Below, piece by piece: positions 34,673 through 44,881 of a stretch of DNA of 64,000 nt. Under the pieces are notes generated by a model. The model saw nothing but the letters and a program-made list of their open reading frames with translations, ran no database searches and was not told where the DNA came from. The DNA comes from Litorimonas sp039975855. Lineage in GTDB: Bacteria > Pseudomonadota > Alphaproteobacteria > Caulobacterales > Maricaulaceae. Both the position numbers and the translations under genes were made by a program. Every line of letters starts with the position of its first letter. The stretch's first letter is position 1. The stretch lies in the NCBI GenBank assembly GCA_039975855.1, contig JBDWGH010000002.1:1054001-1118000 (forward strand), read 5' to 3'.

Positions 34673-36298
34673 ATGTATATTGGGGAAGCTCGCGTAAACT
34701 TCGACGCCAACATAATTGATGGCCGCAATGGTCAACAACATGTTGAGCCGAAAATCATGCGTCTTTTAAAGTTCTTGGTAGAAAACCCAAACACGGTCGT
34801 CTCAAGGGAAGATCTTATTTCCGCCGTTTGGGGCGTTGATTTTGGCGGAGATGAACGCCTATCACGGGCGATCTCTTTGTTGCGAAAAGCGCTTGGCGAA
34901 GAAAAAGGCAAACGCAAATATATCGAAACAATTTCACGCGGAGGCTATCGCCTTGTCGCAGATATTTCTGAGGAACCGCCGGAACAAACAACAGAAACGC
35001 AAAACCCACCTCCGGATCGGGCCAAGACTTTTCCTTTCCAATGGCTGATCGCTGGTCTTGGCGGAGCGTTAGTTTCAGCCCTCGTGATATTTTTTGTATT
35101 TTCACAATCTCCAACGACTTCACCAACTAAGGAGGTTAACATTAGTGCAGAGCTGTCTTCCGGGTTCGACAATATTCGTTATTTCGGACGTGCGGGTGCC
35201 GTCAAAGACGCCCAGACAAGTTTCACGAATATATTGGAGGTAGATCCAGACAATGCAGCGGCACATGCAGGCTTAGCCTTGTCATATATAAGAGAGTACA
35301 CGTCTTTGGAGTCAGACCCGGCATTGCTGAAGCAAGCCCGCGCTTCCGCACTTAACGCTTTAGATAAAAATGAGCATTTAGCGCTATCTTATATCGCCAT
35401 GGGATGGGCCACGGAATTTCAAAACGAACAGGATAAAGCTCTACAATATTTGGAACGCGCAGATCTTCTGGACAAAGATAATCCTCTAATTCTCGAGTCT
35501 AGAATGCGAGTTCTGAGATCTATTGGAAATACTGAGGCATCGAATAGTTTGGTTCAAAAAGCTATTAATCTTCATCCTGATGTTCCAGTTTTCTACACCT
35601 ATGCTGCAGGAATATATGTCGCCGAAAATGATCTAGAAAGTGCCGAGGCGCAGGCAAAACTGGCGATGAATCTCGATCCGGAAAACCCGTGGGTGTATTC
35701 ATCTATGGCCCACATTCTCTATCTTCAGGGCAAAACAACAGAGGCCATTAAAACCGTTCAATCCGGACTGGAGGTAGAAGAGACAGCCTCACTATATAAT
35801 AATCTCGGGACTTATCTCTTTTTTCAAGGCTATTATGATTTGGCCGCTTCAGCCTTCGAAAAAACATTGGAGCTAAAAGGTAATAGCCATGATCCCTTAT
35901 CTTGGGCCAATCTGGGCGATGCCTATCGTTGGATCCCAGGAAAACAAGACCTCTCATCACAAAAATATAATCGCGCGATTCAATTGTGGAAGGAGGGTCT
36001 TGAAAGATCCCCTGAAAATTTGACCCTCAAAACAAGAATTGCGCTCTATAACTCGAAACTGAAATCAGGAGAAAAGCCAGAAGCACTCTTAAATGAGGTC
36101 TCCAAAACAGAAAATCTCGAATCCATTATCTATTACCGTATGTTGGTGACAGCCGAACTTTGGAACGACAGGCAGCTGGCTCTCAATCTTCTCGAAAAAT
36201 CAATAAATTCAGGTTATCCTTTAAGTGAGATCAGGAATGATCCTGAGCTTAAGGGGTTAAGAGAAGACCAAGCTTATCACCTTATTGTGTCGCAATAG
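34673..36298 (+). CDS. CadC-like membrane-anchored regulator with TPR region
   Basis: About 541 residues. An N-terminal OmpR-type winged helix (HVEPKIMRLLKFLVENPN to ETISRGGYRLVA, residues about 20-100) is followed by a Pro-rich linker, one membrane helix (WLIAGLGGALVSALVIFFVF, about 133-152) and a periplasmic part built of tetratricopeptide repeats (about 170-480; NAAAHAGLALSYIREY, PVFYTYAAGIYVAE). DNA binding from the membrane, with the TPR region as sensor, is the expected mechanism. The ATG at 34673 is favoured; an in-frame GTG at 34637 adds 12 residues. The next gene, 24 bp away, is probably co-transcribed. Confidence 0.82.
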   Translation: MYIGEARVNFDANIIDGRNGQQHVEPKIMRLLKFLVENPNTVVSREDLISAVWGVDFGGDERLSRAISLLRKALGEEKGKRKYIETISRGGYRLVADISEEPPEQTTETQNPPPDRAKTFPFQWLIAGLGGALVSALVIFFVFSQSPTTSPTKEVNISAELSSGFDNIRYFGRAGAVKDAQTSFTNILEVDPDNAAAHAGLALSYIREYTSLESDPALLKQARASALNALDKNEHLALSYIAMGWATEFQNEQDKALQYLERADLLDKDNPLILESRMRVLRSIGNTEASNSLVQKAINLHPDVPVFYTYAAGIYVAENDLESAEAQAKLAMNLDPENPWVYSSMAHILYLQGKTTEAIKTVQSGLEVEETASLYNNLGTYLFFQGYYDLAASAFEKTLELKGNSHDPLSWANLGDAYRWIPGKQDLSSQKYNRAIQLWKEGLERSPENLTLKTRIALYNSKLKSGEKPEALLNEVSKTENLESIIYYRMLVTAELWNDRQLALNLLEKSINSGYPLSEIRNDPELKGLREDQAYHLIVSQ

Positions 36299-36322
36299 GC
36301 ACGCAGTTAAACGGGGAAAACT

Positions 36323-36832
36323 ATGACACTTTATACACTCGCACTTCAATTTGATGTCAATCAAGGCACGCAATCTCTACAATATCACTTTAGCAATCCT
36401 GAAGTAACAGACGGGGCTTTGGCCGGTACATTTAATTTTAACGGCCCTGACAACCCTAAAAATGATGACACCTTACAAGTTTCACTAAAGGTGACCGGCA
36501 ATGCGGCGGACTCTCCTTCTGTTTCCGTTAAAGACTGCACACTCGTCTCAGTCAATAACGGCAAATTGGGTCCCGCCTTTCTCTCTCCTTTCAGTGAAAA
36601 CAAAGCTGTGTCAAAAATCAAAGGCTTGTCAGTAAAAGAAGTAGGCGTCCGAGATGGTCGGGTAGAACTTTTTGGCTTGGCAAAGAAACAACTGCCCGTC
36701 GTCGCAGATGAAGGGCAATGGCAGATTTCTGGATATCTTTCCGCTGTCATTGAGTTGAATGGAAAGTCATACAATCGGATATTTACATTCGATCCTGAAG
36801 GAACAGCGGGCGGAGGTAGTACTTTTCCGTAG
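36323..36832 (+). CDS. Hypothetical protein paired with the CadC-like regulator
   Basis: A 169-residue protein with GGGGA before its ATG. There is no signal peptide or membrane helix. It is rich in Ser, Asn, Gly and Val with alternating beta-type runs (TLQVSLKVTGN, GQWQISGYLSAVIEL) and a flexible Gly/Ser tail, so it is probably a beta-sandwich. I do not recognise the family. The tight spacing after the regulator and the terminator directly after it make a two-gene operon. Confidence 0.7.
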   Translation: MTLYTLALQFDVNQGTQSLQYHFSNPEVTDGALAGTFNFNGPDNPKNDDTLQVSLKVTGNAADSPSVSVKDCTLVSVNNGKLGPAFLSPFSENKAVSKIKGLSVKEVGVRDGRVELFGLAKKQLPVVADEGQWQISGYLSAVIELNGKSYNRIFTFDPEGTAGGGSTFP

Positions 36833-36857
36833 CCAAGACGTCATTTCACTGATTTTC

Positions 36858-36883
36858 AAAGCCCGCCATTTGGCGGGCTTTTT
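36858..36883 (+). terminator. Intrinsic terminator of the CadC-like operon
   Basis: An 11-bp stem (AAAGCCCGCCA / TGGCGGGCTTT) with a 2-nt loop and a T run, 26 bp after the stop codon. Confidence 0.9.
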
Positions 36884-37019
36884 CATGCCAGTATTTAGAC
36901 TTATGAAAATCGAAACAACATTGCCTAAACAGCAAACATGATTTTCGTAACAAGACCCTAAGTGCTAGGAGATCGTTCAATATTGATTCCTCGCCTCTTA
37001 CCTCAGGATACACATTTCA

Positions 37020-37892
37020 ATGACGATCGATCAGACAGCGACAATTGTTTTACCCGTTGCCAGCGCGGATACTGTGAGACAAATCGTGCAAACGCTTGGA
37101 GCCGATGAGACTTACATCACTTTATCCGAAGGCAAGGCATTTGAATTTGTATTCTCAGGCACTGCAGAGGCGTTAAATGTTTCTCTCTCCCAAATGAATA
37201 TCTCCGCAGATGTTTGCGTACAGCCAACACAAGGTCGCAAAAAATCACTTTTGATTTGCGATATGGACAGCACACTCATTGGGCAAGAATGTATTGACGA
37301 ACTTGCCGATTTCGCAGGCGTGAAAGAGCATGTCAGCGGCATCACAGAACGCGCCATGCGGGGTGAATTGGATTTTGAGGAAGCTCTCACAGAACGTGTT
37401 GCGCTTCTGAAAAACCTTGACCTCTCCGTCTTGGAAACCTGTTTTGAAGAGCGCATAAAACTGAATCCAGGCGCCGTAACCCTATGCCAAACCATGAAAG
37501 CCAATGGCGCGAAGACCGTTATCGTCTCTGGCGGGTTTACGTTTTTTACCGAACGCGTCGCCAAAGCTTGCGGGTTCGAATCTCATCACGCCAATACGCT
37601 TTTGGACGACGGGGACTCCTTGATTGGCGATGTCGGACGTCCGATCTTAGGGCGCGAAGCGAAGCAACAGACGTTGGAAAAATATAGCGATAATCTGGGC
37701 GGCCCAACCGCAGCCATCGCCATTGGTGACGGCGCAAATGATCTCGCCATGATTCAAGCCGCAGGACTGGGTGTTGCCTATTATGCAAAACCCGCAGTTG
37801 CCGCCGCCGCACATTGCGCCATCAACCACACAGATTTGACCACGGCGCTATATTTCCAAGGCTATAAAGACAGCGAGTTCGTTGAAGGCTAA
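37020..37892 (+). CDS. serB: Phosphoserine phosphatase
   Basis: A 290-residue HAD-family enzyme for the last step of serine synthesis. DMDST at Asp81-Thr85 holds the nucleophile, VSGGFTFFTERVA is motif II and GDGANDLAM is motif III. The N-terminal 70 residues are an ACT-like segment. Length and motifs are normal. The last 4 bp overlap the end of the convergent symporter gene, so no room exists for a terminator between them. Confidence 0.95.
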   Translation: MTIDQTATIVLPVASADTVRQIVQTLGADETYITLSEGKAFEFVFSGTAEALNVSLSQMNISADVCVQPTQGRKKSLLICDMDSTLIGQECIDELADFAGVKEHVSGITERAMRGELDFEEALTERVALLKNLDLSVLETCFEERIKLNPGAVTLCQTMKANGAKTVIVSGGFTFFTERVAKACGFESHHANTLLDDGDSLIGDVGRPILGREAKQQTLEKYSDNLGGPTAAIAIGDGANDLAMIQAAGLGVAYYAKPAVAAAAHCAINHTDLTTALYFQGYKDSEFVEG

Positions 37893-39379
37893 ATCCCATA
37901 AGCCTCACCATCTTGCGTTAATGGCTTTCGAGAGAAAACGTTATGAGCATCCCAAATCGGCTTTTTCCCCGCGATTAGGCTAAGCAATAGCGCGAGTAGC
38001 ACTCCAGAAATCAAAGTGATCGCCATCATGTGGATGTAATGAAGGTCGATGTTTGCCTCGCCAAACGGGTTCGTCGACCAGCCATAGAATACGACACCAT
38101 AAAGCACCGCAATGATCATCGCCCACGCACTCACATTTCTAAACAAGAGCCCAACGATAAAGGCCGACAGAATTGGCATGGATAGCAATCCGTAAAGGCG
38201 TTGAACGAGGTCAATGATGGAATTCTCTGGGTTGTTAAAAATCGGGATCATCGCGAAACCCAGCAAAACCATAACAATAGACACCCAAAGTGAGAGCCGT
38301 TTTACATTCGGCTTTTTGTTCACATAAGTCTCATGAATATCCATAACCCATAACGCGGCAGACGCATTTAGAATTGAGTTAAATGTGGTTAGGACAGCCG
38401 CTGCAATCGCGGCGGCAAAGGCACCAGATAGGAAGGTCGGCAAAACATCTCCGACAAGACGCCCGTAAGTCGCATCGCCGATATCGCCATAGAGTTTAAA
38501 AGCCACGATTCCAGGCAGAACAATGATAGGCGGGATAATCAACAAACGAATACCCGCAGCAGCTAGAATACCTTTTTGCGCCTCACCAACGCTCGGACTC
38601 GCCATAGCGCGTTGGGTGATCGTTTGGTTAGTGGACCAATAGAACATTTGAATAAATATCATTCCAGTGAAGAGAGTCGCAAAAGGGATGTCACTATCTG
38701 GGGCACCAACTAGCGTTAGGCGCTCTTTCGGGATCCCTGAAAAATCCCACCCAATGGCATTGAGGGAGATAATCGTAACTGTAATCGCCAAACCCAATAA
38801 CAAAATCCCAGAGAACGTATCGGAGACTGCAACTGCCCTTAAGCCGCCAAAAATTGCATAGGCGGAGCCAACAATCGCGAATAAGGCCGCGATAATGTAT
38901 AAATTTACGTCTAGTCCAAAGAGATTGGCCATGAACAAAGACCCGCCATACAAAATCGCGGGCAGGAAAATAAATATGTTACCCAAAAGGAAGAGGATTG
39001 AGATCAACGCACGTATGTGCGGGTTATTATATCGCTTCTCCAACAACTCAGTCGTCGTCGTACAATTATATTTATAATAGACGGGAATAAATACAAAGGT
39101 CAGCATGATTAGGCCAAAGACGGCCGCGAGTTCCCACCATGCGAGCAACGCCATCTGCGCGCCATTCATACCAACAAGTTGATCGGTGGACAGATTTGTT
39201 AAGGTGATAGATCCCGCAACAAAATACCATTTCAGACCACCGCCTGCGAGGAAGTAATCCTTCTCCCCACCCACATCATCACCGCGCGATGCACTGCCGC
39301 GGCAGAACCAATATGTGGCGAAAGCGATAAGGGCTGTGAGTCCAAGAAAGACCGCAAATTGCGAGAAATTGAGATTCAT
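37889..39379 (-). CDS. Sodium:solute symporter (SSS family), probable galactose/glucose transporter
   Basis: A 496-residue inner-membrane protein with about 14 hydrophobic helices. The early sequence LSTDQLVGMNGAQMALLAWWE and ITQRAMASPS with YWSTNQ are typical of the vSGLT-like branch, whose best-known member is the Vibrio Na+/galactose transporter. It follows the alpha-galactosidase gene by 46 bp with GAAGGGGA as ribosome site, so uptake of released galactose is the natural role. Confidence 0.88.
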   Translation of the reverse strand: MNLNFSQFAVFLGLTALIAFATYWFCRGSASRGDDVGGEKDYFLAGGGLKWYFVAGSITLTNLSTDQLVGMNGAQMALLAWWELAAVFGLIMLTFVFIPVYYKYNCTTTTELLEKRYNNPHIRALISILFLLGNIFIFLPAILYGGSLFMANLFGLDVNLYIIAALFAIVGSAYAIFGGLRAVAVSDTFSGILLLGLAITVTIISLNAIGWDFSGIPKERLTLVGAPDSDIPFATLFTGMIFIQMFYWSTNQTITQRAMASPSVGEAQKGILAAAGIRLLIIPPIIVLPGIVAFKLYGDIGDATYGRLVGDVLPTFLSGAFAAAIAAAVLTTFNSILNASAALWVMDIHETYVNKKPNVKRLSLWVSIVMVLLGFAMIPIFNNPENSIIDLVQRLYGLLSMPILSAFIVGLLFRNVSAWAMIIAVLYGVVFYGWSTNPFGEANIDLHYIHMMAITLISGVLLALLLSLIAGKKPIWDAHNVFSRKPLTQDGEAYGI

Positions 39380-39425
39380 TTTAGTCCCCTTCGACGCCGT
39401 TCTTGACGTTCTTTATGTAAAATTC

Positions 39426-41645
39426 TTAGCCCGACGATTTCCGGAATACAAACATGTGAGAGCTGAAATCACCGTCCGGCATGTATCTAACACCGTCGAC
39501 CTTTTCTCCGGTTGCAACCTGCGGCATAGGCATTCCCGACTGCATGAGCGTGTCCCCGCGATAAACTGCCGGACCTTCATCAAGTCGGTAATCGGCGAGC
39601 AGATCCAGACCGACCAATCGAGTCCGACGGAAAGGAAGATTAGGTGCAGACAAAATGTGAAAATAGGCCAAATAGACGGTATTCTGGTCGGCACTCGTGA
39701 ATTGCCAAGCGATCTCATTCCCCGTGTTTTTAACGCGGTTAAATGTGCCGCCAATCATATCCTCCGCTGTGTCTTTGGCGAATTGCATATGTTCGATGAT
39801 TTCGGATTCATGCGCTTCGATTTCCGCTTCAGACAGAGAGACACCCCGCGCAGAGCAAAACGCACCCGCCATAAAACGCGTTTTAATTGAAGAGACCCGG
39901 CCGTTTTGATGATTTGGCGATGGACCGATATAGGCGGCCATCACGTCCAACGGAAACAGATATGATGCGCCGTCAACAATAGCCAGGCGGCCAATCGGAT
40001 CGCACATATCGGAAATCCAACCTTGAGGCATGTAAGACAACATCCCGAGGTCAAACCTATTTCCGCCTGACGCACAATTTTCGAAAAGGACGTACGGATG
40101 CTTCTCAACCAATCGGTCCAATAATTTGTATAATCCCAGAATATATCGGTGAGATGTTTCCCGTTGGCGATTACGAGGCAAGGCTGCGCTGCCAACTTCC
40201 GTCATGTTTCGGTTCATATCCCATTTGACATAATCAATATCACCACAAGAGAGTATCGCGTCGATCTCATTAAATAGGTAGTCCTGAACTTCTGACCGAG
40301 AGAGGTCGAGAGTGAGTTGATTGCGGCCTAATGATGAAACCCGACCGGGCACATGTAAAATCCAATCCGGATGATCTTCAAATAATTGGCTGCGCGGATT
40401 GACCATTTCCGGTTCAAACCAAATCCCAAACTTCAAACCTTTGGCTTTCACCTTCGCGGCAAGATCTGGAATTCCTGAGGAAAATCGATTTTTATCCGCG
40501 CGCCAATCGCCAAGAGAGGATGTATCGTCTTGCCGGCCTTCAAACCAACCATCATCCAAAACTAACATGTCAACGCCGATATCATTCGCTTTGTCAGCGA
40601 GCTCCAAAACCTTATTCTCATCCACATCAAAGTAAGCCGCTTCCCACGTGTTGAGATAGGTCGGGCGCGGTTCATCCTTAAACCGTTCCGGCGTAATTTT
40701 ATTTCGGATGAAATCATGCCAGTGATGGGACAGGCCGCGCAGGCCTTCGCCAGAATAAGCATGCAAAGCCTCGGGTGTCGAAAATCCTTTTCCCGGTTTA
40801 AGGCGCCAATGAAAATTAAACGGGTTTATCCCGGCCAGAACGCGTACATCTTCAAACTCGCCTTTCTCAACATGAATGGCGAAATTGCCTGAATAAACCA
40901 AGGTGGTGCCATAACATCTGCCATAACTTTCCGTGGTGCCCTTTTGAAGCACAGCGACATATGGATTGTGAGCCGCGCTGGATGTTCCTCTAGCGCTATC
41001 CGCCACAAATCTTCCCTGCGGAACCGGAATACGTTCTTCGTTAAACTCGCGCGCCCAAGTTCCATGAAAATGCTGGATTTCGTAGTCACCGGCTGGAAGA
41101 TCTAAAGCCGATGAAAAAGCGTGTTGAAGTTGAATTTCCTGATCACTCAGATTTTTAAACCGAACAGAACGGGACAAAACACCATGATCTTTCCAGATTG
41201 TGTAAGATAATTCGACGCGCAATCTATGTAATTTATCCTGAAGCGTCAGAATGAGTGTCTCTGAATTTCCTCCGCGGGCCGACGGCAGATTTTTAATTCT
41301 GGGTTTGTCTTGAACAATTCGATGCTTGACGTAATGCAGAGAGAAAATTGTATTTCCGTCGGCATTACGTCCATGCACGGCGGGAAAACGATAATCGGAC
41401 GTCCCAAAACCGGGATATTCCTGCGGGGTATCAGACAGAGAATAGAATTTTCCGCCCTGAAAAGTAGAAGCTACATGGCGCAAAGTCCGGCGATGATGTC
41501 GCGCGACTTTTAATGGATCCGATAAAGCACCACCATAATGTAAGTGCTCGAGAATGCCTTCGGGAGACACGCGAAACACATAAGAAAAATGTTCATTCGA
41601 CAGTGCAAAGGTCAGGTCGTCAGATACTGAAATGAGGGATGTCAT
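39426..41645 (-). CDS. Alpha-galactosidase, GH36
   Basis: A 739-residue GH36 enzyme. The N-terminal beta-supersandwich is followed by the catalytic barrel: LVLDDGWFEGRQDD, GIWFEPEMVNPRSQL, nucleophile Asp in YVKWDMNRN and acid/base Asp in WISDMCDPIGRL. No signal peptide is visible, so it acts in the cytoplasm on imported galactosides such as melibiose or raffinose-type sugars. It lies after the TonB receptor but beyond that gene's terminator, so it probably has its own promoter at 41646-41700. The symporter follows. Confidence 0.95.
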   Translation of the reverse strand: MTSLISVSDDLTFALSNEHFSYVFRVSPEGILEHLHYGGALSDPLKVARHHRRTLRHVASTFQGGKFYSLSDTPQEYPGFGTSDYRFPAVHGRNADGNTIFSLHYVKHRIVQDKPRIKNLPSARGGNSETLILTLQDKLHRLRVELSYTIWKDHGVLSRSVRFKNLSDQEIQLQHAFSSALDLPAGDYEIQHFHGTWAREFNEERIPVPQGRFVADSARGTSSAAHNPYVAVLQKGTTESYGRCYGTTLVYSGNFAIHVEKGEFEDVRVLAGINPFNFHWRLKPGKGFSTPEALHAYSGEGLRGLSHHWHDFIRNKITPERFKDEPRPTYLNTWEAAYFDVDENKVLELADKANDIGVDMLVLDDGWFEGRQDDTSSLGDWRADKNRFSSGIPDLAAKVKAKGLKFGIWFEPEMVNPRSQLFEDHPDWILHVPGRVSSLGRNQLTLDLSRSEVQDYLFNEIDAILSCGDIDYVKWDMNRNMTEVGSAALPRNRQRETSHRYILGLYKLLDRLVEKHPYVLFENCASGGNRFDLGMLSYMPQGWISDMCDPIGRLAIVDGASYLFPLDVMAAYIGPSPNHQNGRVSSIKTRFMAGAFCSARGVSLSEAEIEAHESEIIEHMQFAKDTAEDMIGGTFNRVKNTGNEIAWQFTSADQNTVYLAYFHILSAPNLPFRRTRLVGLDLLADYRLDEGPAVYRGDTLMQSGMPMPQVATGEKVDGVRYMPDGDFSSHMFVFRKSSG

Positions 41646-41699
41646 TGCTCAGCCATAACTTTCAAAAATAGGACAGGTCCAGTCCGAAAACGAACGCGT

Positions 41700-41726
41700 T
41701 AAAAAAAGGGCGACCTAAGCCGCCCT
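41700..41726 (-). terminator. Intrinsic terminator of the galactoside TonB receptor
   Basis: The minus strand has a 6-bp stem AGGGCG/CGCCCT with an 8-nt loop and seven T residues, 32 bp after the receptor stop. Confidence 0.85.
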
Positions 41727-41757
41727 CAAATTACCAGATGGGGAAAATCCGATAAGC

Positions 41758-44616
41758 TTAGAACGTGGCGCGAGCGCCAAGTGTGAAACGACTGCCTGTG
41801 TCTTCATATGTCAGGAAGCGGTTCTGGAAGCGAGAGAAGTCACGAGTGTCTTCATCCAAGACATTGACCCCTTCAGCAAAAATCTGGAACATGTCGTTCA
41901 CATCATAGGACGCAGATAGATCTAGCTGACCATATGCTTCACGTTGACGTGGCTCACCTTGGTCAGAGAAAGCCTGGACCAAAAACTCATCACGATAGTT
42001 ATATGTAACGCGGGCCTGTATTGGGCCTTTTTCATAAAAACCACTCACATTGAAAGAGTGCGGTGATAGGCCGTTATAATCGAGGTCTTCGTTACCGGAG
42101 CCACTTGCACGATCAATCGAGCTATCAACGAAGGTGTAGTTCACCGCTGCGCCAAATCCATTATCAAACGCTTTTTGAAGCGCGGCTTCAACACCAACAA
42201 TACTGCCAGTTTCGCCATTACGGGTCCGAGTATCGAGGAATGTAACGGCTCTTGTCACATCATTCGCAGTCGGGTTGGAAGCATTTCCTGCAGGGAATAC
42301 AACTTCGCCCGGTACTGGAAGTGTTTGAGATTCGAGGAAGTTATCAAAGCTCTTATAGAAACCCGTAACGCCAAAGAAACTAAGGTCATCAAGATACCAT
42401 TCGAATGAAGCGTCAAAGTTTGTCGACTCAAACGCTTCCAGATTTGGGTTACCACCCGAGGATGTCGGCGCATTCGCCCGACCACCAAAAGCATTCGCTA
42501 CACCTAGCGCAGTTAAAGTCGGACGTGTCACAGTTTTAGACGCGGCAAACCGTACGACCTTATCCTCCGCTACGTCGAACTTGATATTCGCGGAAGGTAG
42601 GAAGTTCGTGTAGTCGTTATCAACAGTGATTTCTGTTGGGTTCGCAAAGATTGCGATCAGTTGCGTATCTCCATCTGATTCACGGAACTGTGTAACAGGC
42701 TGATCTACACCAGAGCTAGATGTCTCAGTGTGATCAATGCGGAAACCCAAATTCGCTGAAAACGGGATGGATCCGAATGACTTGTCTACCCAGGATGCAT
42801 TGAAGAATGCAGAGGTGACGGTTTCGTCAACTGAGAAACTTCCTGCCGGGTTAAACTCAGGTTCGTAGAAACCTAAGAACGACCCAGACGCGTCGCGGCG
42901 TGCGCGTAGCTCAGCATCAGACAAAGCCCCTCGGCCTGAGCGATTAGGGTCAGAAATAGCAGCATCAGAGTTCAATTGGGCGAACGCATCCTCAAAACTG
43001 GCTGTCAGGAAATTGAGCGGAATACCGTCACGTCCATCGACACCACTGAGGAAGCCATTCAGGTTCACCTCTCTAAGAATACTGTCATCAAAGTCTGTCG
43101 CATATCCACAATAGGCGCAGAAAATTCCGCCGCCTTGAGTTGGCGAGAAGTTATCGAACAAATCACGGGATTTAGTACGGTCTGTATAGGCTGCACCGAC
43201 AGTGATAATTTCCTCACCTGACGCAGACTCCCAGTCCAATTTACCTTTTGCTTCGAAAACCTCATCATCAATAACCGTCCGGTTGACGTTTACGAAATGC
43301 AGGCGCTGGATAGATGTATCCTGCGCACCCACGATATTTGTTAAGGATGTAATTTCCGATCCATCAGGAATAGTAATCAGAGGGGAAACTGGAGCTAACG
43401 CACCTAAAACCACAAATGGGTTTGTACCATCCCGCTCAGCTTTTGACGTAGAAACATCAAAGTTTGCTGTGACGCGGTCGCTCAAATTCCAATCTAAGTT
43501 CGCACCAATCAAGTAAGTAGACGCTTCGCGATTAGCAGAGGTAAGAACATTATCGTTCTGCGACGGTCCGGTCGTCAGACCTGGGTTACGCGCTAAGAAA
43601 TCAAGTCCCGGGCGAGAGAAAGATGTAACAGTTCCATTCGCATCAACAACAGGATCAATGAATGGCGGGCTGAAAAAGCCTGAAAACTGCTGGTCAAAGG
43701 AATCAATTGTAAACTCAGTGTACAATGCATCGACAGTCAACGTGACGTCCTCGCTTGGGGCAAATTGCGCTGTACCATTTGCAGTAATTCGTTCCCGATC
43801 CTGTACGTCACGGCTCACGATGGCTTGTTGCTGTACACGTGCATTGTCTGGCAGCTGCTCAACATTGGCTGCATCCGTCAAGCCCGCAGCATTCGCGGTC
43901 CCGGCACCGCCAGTATTAATAAAGTCCGCACCACCCCGCGCAGAAAAGCCATTGGTTAGTACCCGGTCTCTCTGAGCTTTGCGGTCAGAATAGGAAATGC
44001 CACCAGCAAACCCGATTGTGTCATTCTCATTTGTCCAAGACCCAACAAGAGAACCTTCAGGTGATATCTCCTCGCGCAGAGTATCATATGTCCCGGAAAG
44101 GGAAGCCGCAAAGTTTGTGCCTGGACGATCGAGGGGACGTGTCGTCACAATATTGACGAGTGCACCAATACCGCCAGATTGACGGGTTGGATCGGAGGAT
44201 TTGAAGACTTCAGCACGCTGAATGATGTCAGATGACAGCACATCGAATGAAAATTCACGACCATCATTATCTGTTGCGATCGTCCGGTCATTGATAGTGA
44301 CAGCATTGAATTCCGGCCCAAGACCACGAACAGTAATAAACTGACCTTCACCGCCTGAACGATCAATCGCCACACCCGTGATGCGCTGCAGGCTTTCCGC
44401 AATATTTGAATCCGGGAACTTACCTACATCTTCAGCGGAAATAGCGTCGACAACCGAAGTAGAGTCACGTTTAATATCGAGTGACTGTTGCAGCGAGCTA
44501 CGGATGCCTGTTGCGATAACAACGTCTTCATCAGCGGTCTGCGCCAGCGCCGGAAGTGAGGCCAACATGGCAACGGACCCTGCCGTACACGCCAAAAGTG
44601 ATTTCGTAAGTTTCAT
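41758..44616 (-). CDS. TonB-dependent receptor, probable galactoside uptake
   Basis: A 952-residue outer-membrane receptor of the Caulobacter type: signal peptide to SLPALAQ, plug with VVIATGIRSSLQQSLDIKRDS and ITVRGLGPEFNAVTINDR, and a barrel ending RFTLGARATF. The C-terminal Phe is the BAM signal. The start at 44616 has AGGGAG upstream; 44631 would put an extra peptide before the signal. Its place between a DeoR regulator and an alpha-galactosidase, and a GlpR-like operator in its promoter, point to galactosides as ligand. Confidence 0.92.
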   Translation of the reverse strand: MKLTKSLLACTAGSVAMLASLPALAQTADEDVVIATGIRSSLQQSLDIKRDSTSVVDAISAEDVGKFPDSNIAESLQRITGVAIDRSGGEGQFITVRGLGPEFNAVTINDRTIATDNDGREFSFDVLSSDIIQRAEVFKSSDPTRQSGGIGALVNIVTTRPLDRPGTNFAASLSGTYDTLREEISPEGSLVGSWTNENDTIGFAGGISYSDRKAQRDRVLTNGFSARGGADFINTGGAGTANAAGLTDAANVEQLPDNARVQQQAIVSRDVQDRERITANGTAQFAPSEDVTLTVDALYTEFTIDSFDQQFSGFFSPPFIDPVVDANGTVTSFSRPGLDFLARNPGLTTGPSQNDNVLTSANREASTYLIGANLDWNLSDRVTANFDVSTSKAERDGTNPFVVLGALAPVSPLITIPDGSEITSLTNIVGAQDTSIQRLHFVNVNRTVIDDEVFEAKGKLDWESASGEEIITVGAAYTDRTKSRDLFDNFSPTQGGGIFCAYCGYATDFDDSILREVNLNGFLSGVDGRDGIPLNFLTASFEDAFAQLNSDAAISDPNRSGRGALSDAELRARRDASGSFLGFYEPEFNPAGSFSVDETVTSAFFNASWVDKSFGSIPFSANLGFRIDHTETSSSGVDQPVTQFRESDGDTQLIAIFANPTEITVDNDYTNFLPSANIKFDVAEDKVVRFAASKTVTRPTLTALGVANAFGGRANAPTSSGGNPNLEAFESTNFDASFEWYLDDLSFFGVTGFYKSFDNFLESQTLPVPGEVVFPAGNASNPTANDVTRAVTFLDTRTRNGETGSIVGVEAALQKAFDNGFGAAVNYTFVDSSIDRASGSGNEDLDYNGLSPHSFNVSGFYEKGPIQARVTYNYRDEFLVQAFSDQGEPRQREAYGQLDLSASYDVNDMFQIFAEGVNVLDEDTRDFSRFQNRFLTYEDTGSRFTLGARATF

Positions 44617-44722
44617 GAATTTCTCCCTCATGTTTGTTCACGCCTGACGTTTGCAGGTCTATTATTGGATTCCCCACTGCAACTACCGAAGTCGAGCGTC
44701 AAGCCGTTCAAATACGAATATT

Positions 44723-44740
44723 ATGTTCTTATTCGAACAT
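44723..44740. promoter_or_regulatory. DeoR-type operator before the TonB receptor
   Basis: The 18-bp palindrome ATGTTC-TTATTC-GAACAT matches the GlpR-type consensus ATGTTCG-WTAW-CGAACAT at all but one base. The same half-site occurs before galT. The DeoR-family gene between them is the probable binder. Confidence 0.65.
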
Positions 44741-44756
44741 GTGATATTTTTGCATC

Positions 44757-44772
44757 ATGACAACGCTGTCAT
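44757..44772. promoter_or_regulatory. Second palindrome before the TonB receptor
   Basis: ATGACA-ACGC-TGTCAT is a 16-bp inverted repeat with a central CG, the form of many LacI-family operators. No LacI gene is in the window, so the binder is unknown. Confidence 0.4.
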
Positions 44773-44881
44773 CACAAATTTGTGCTGACTTGGCAAATCT
44801 TACGCGCGTCAAAGCTGATCCCTAAATCAAACGTTTTGGGGGCAGATTCGGGTGTTTCCCAATAAAATTGAGGAAGATCGC

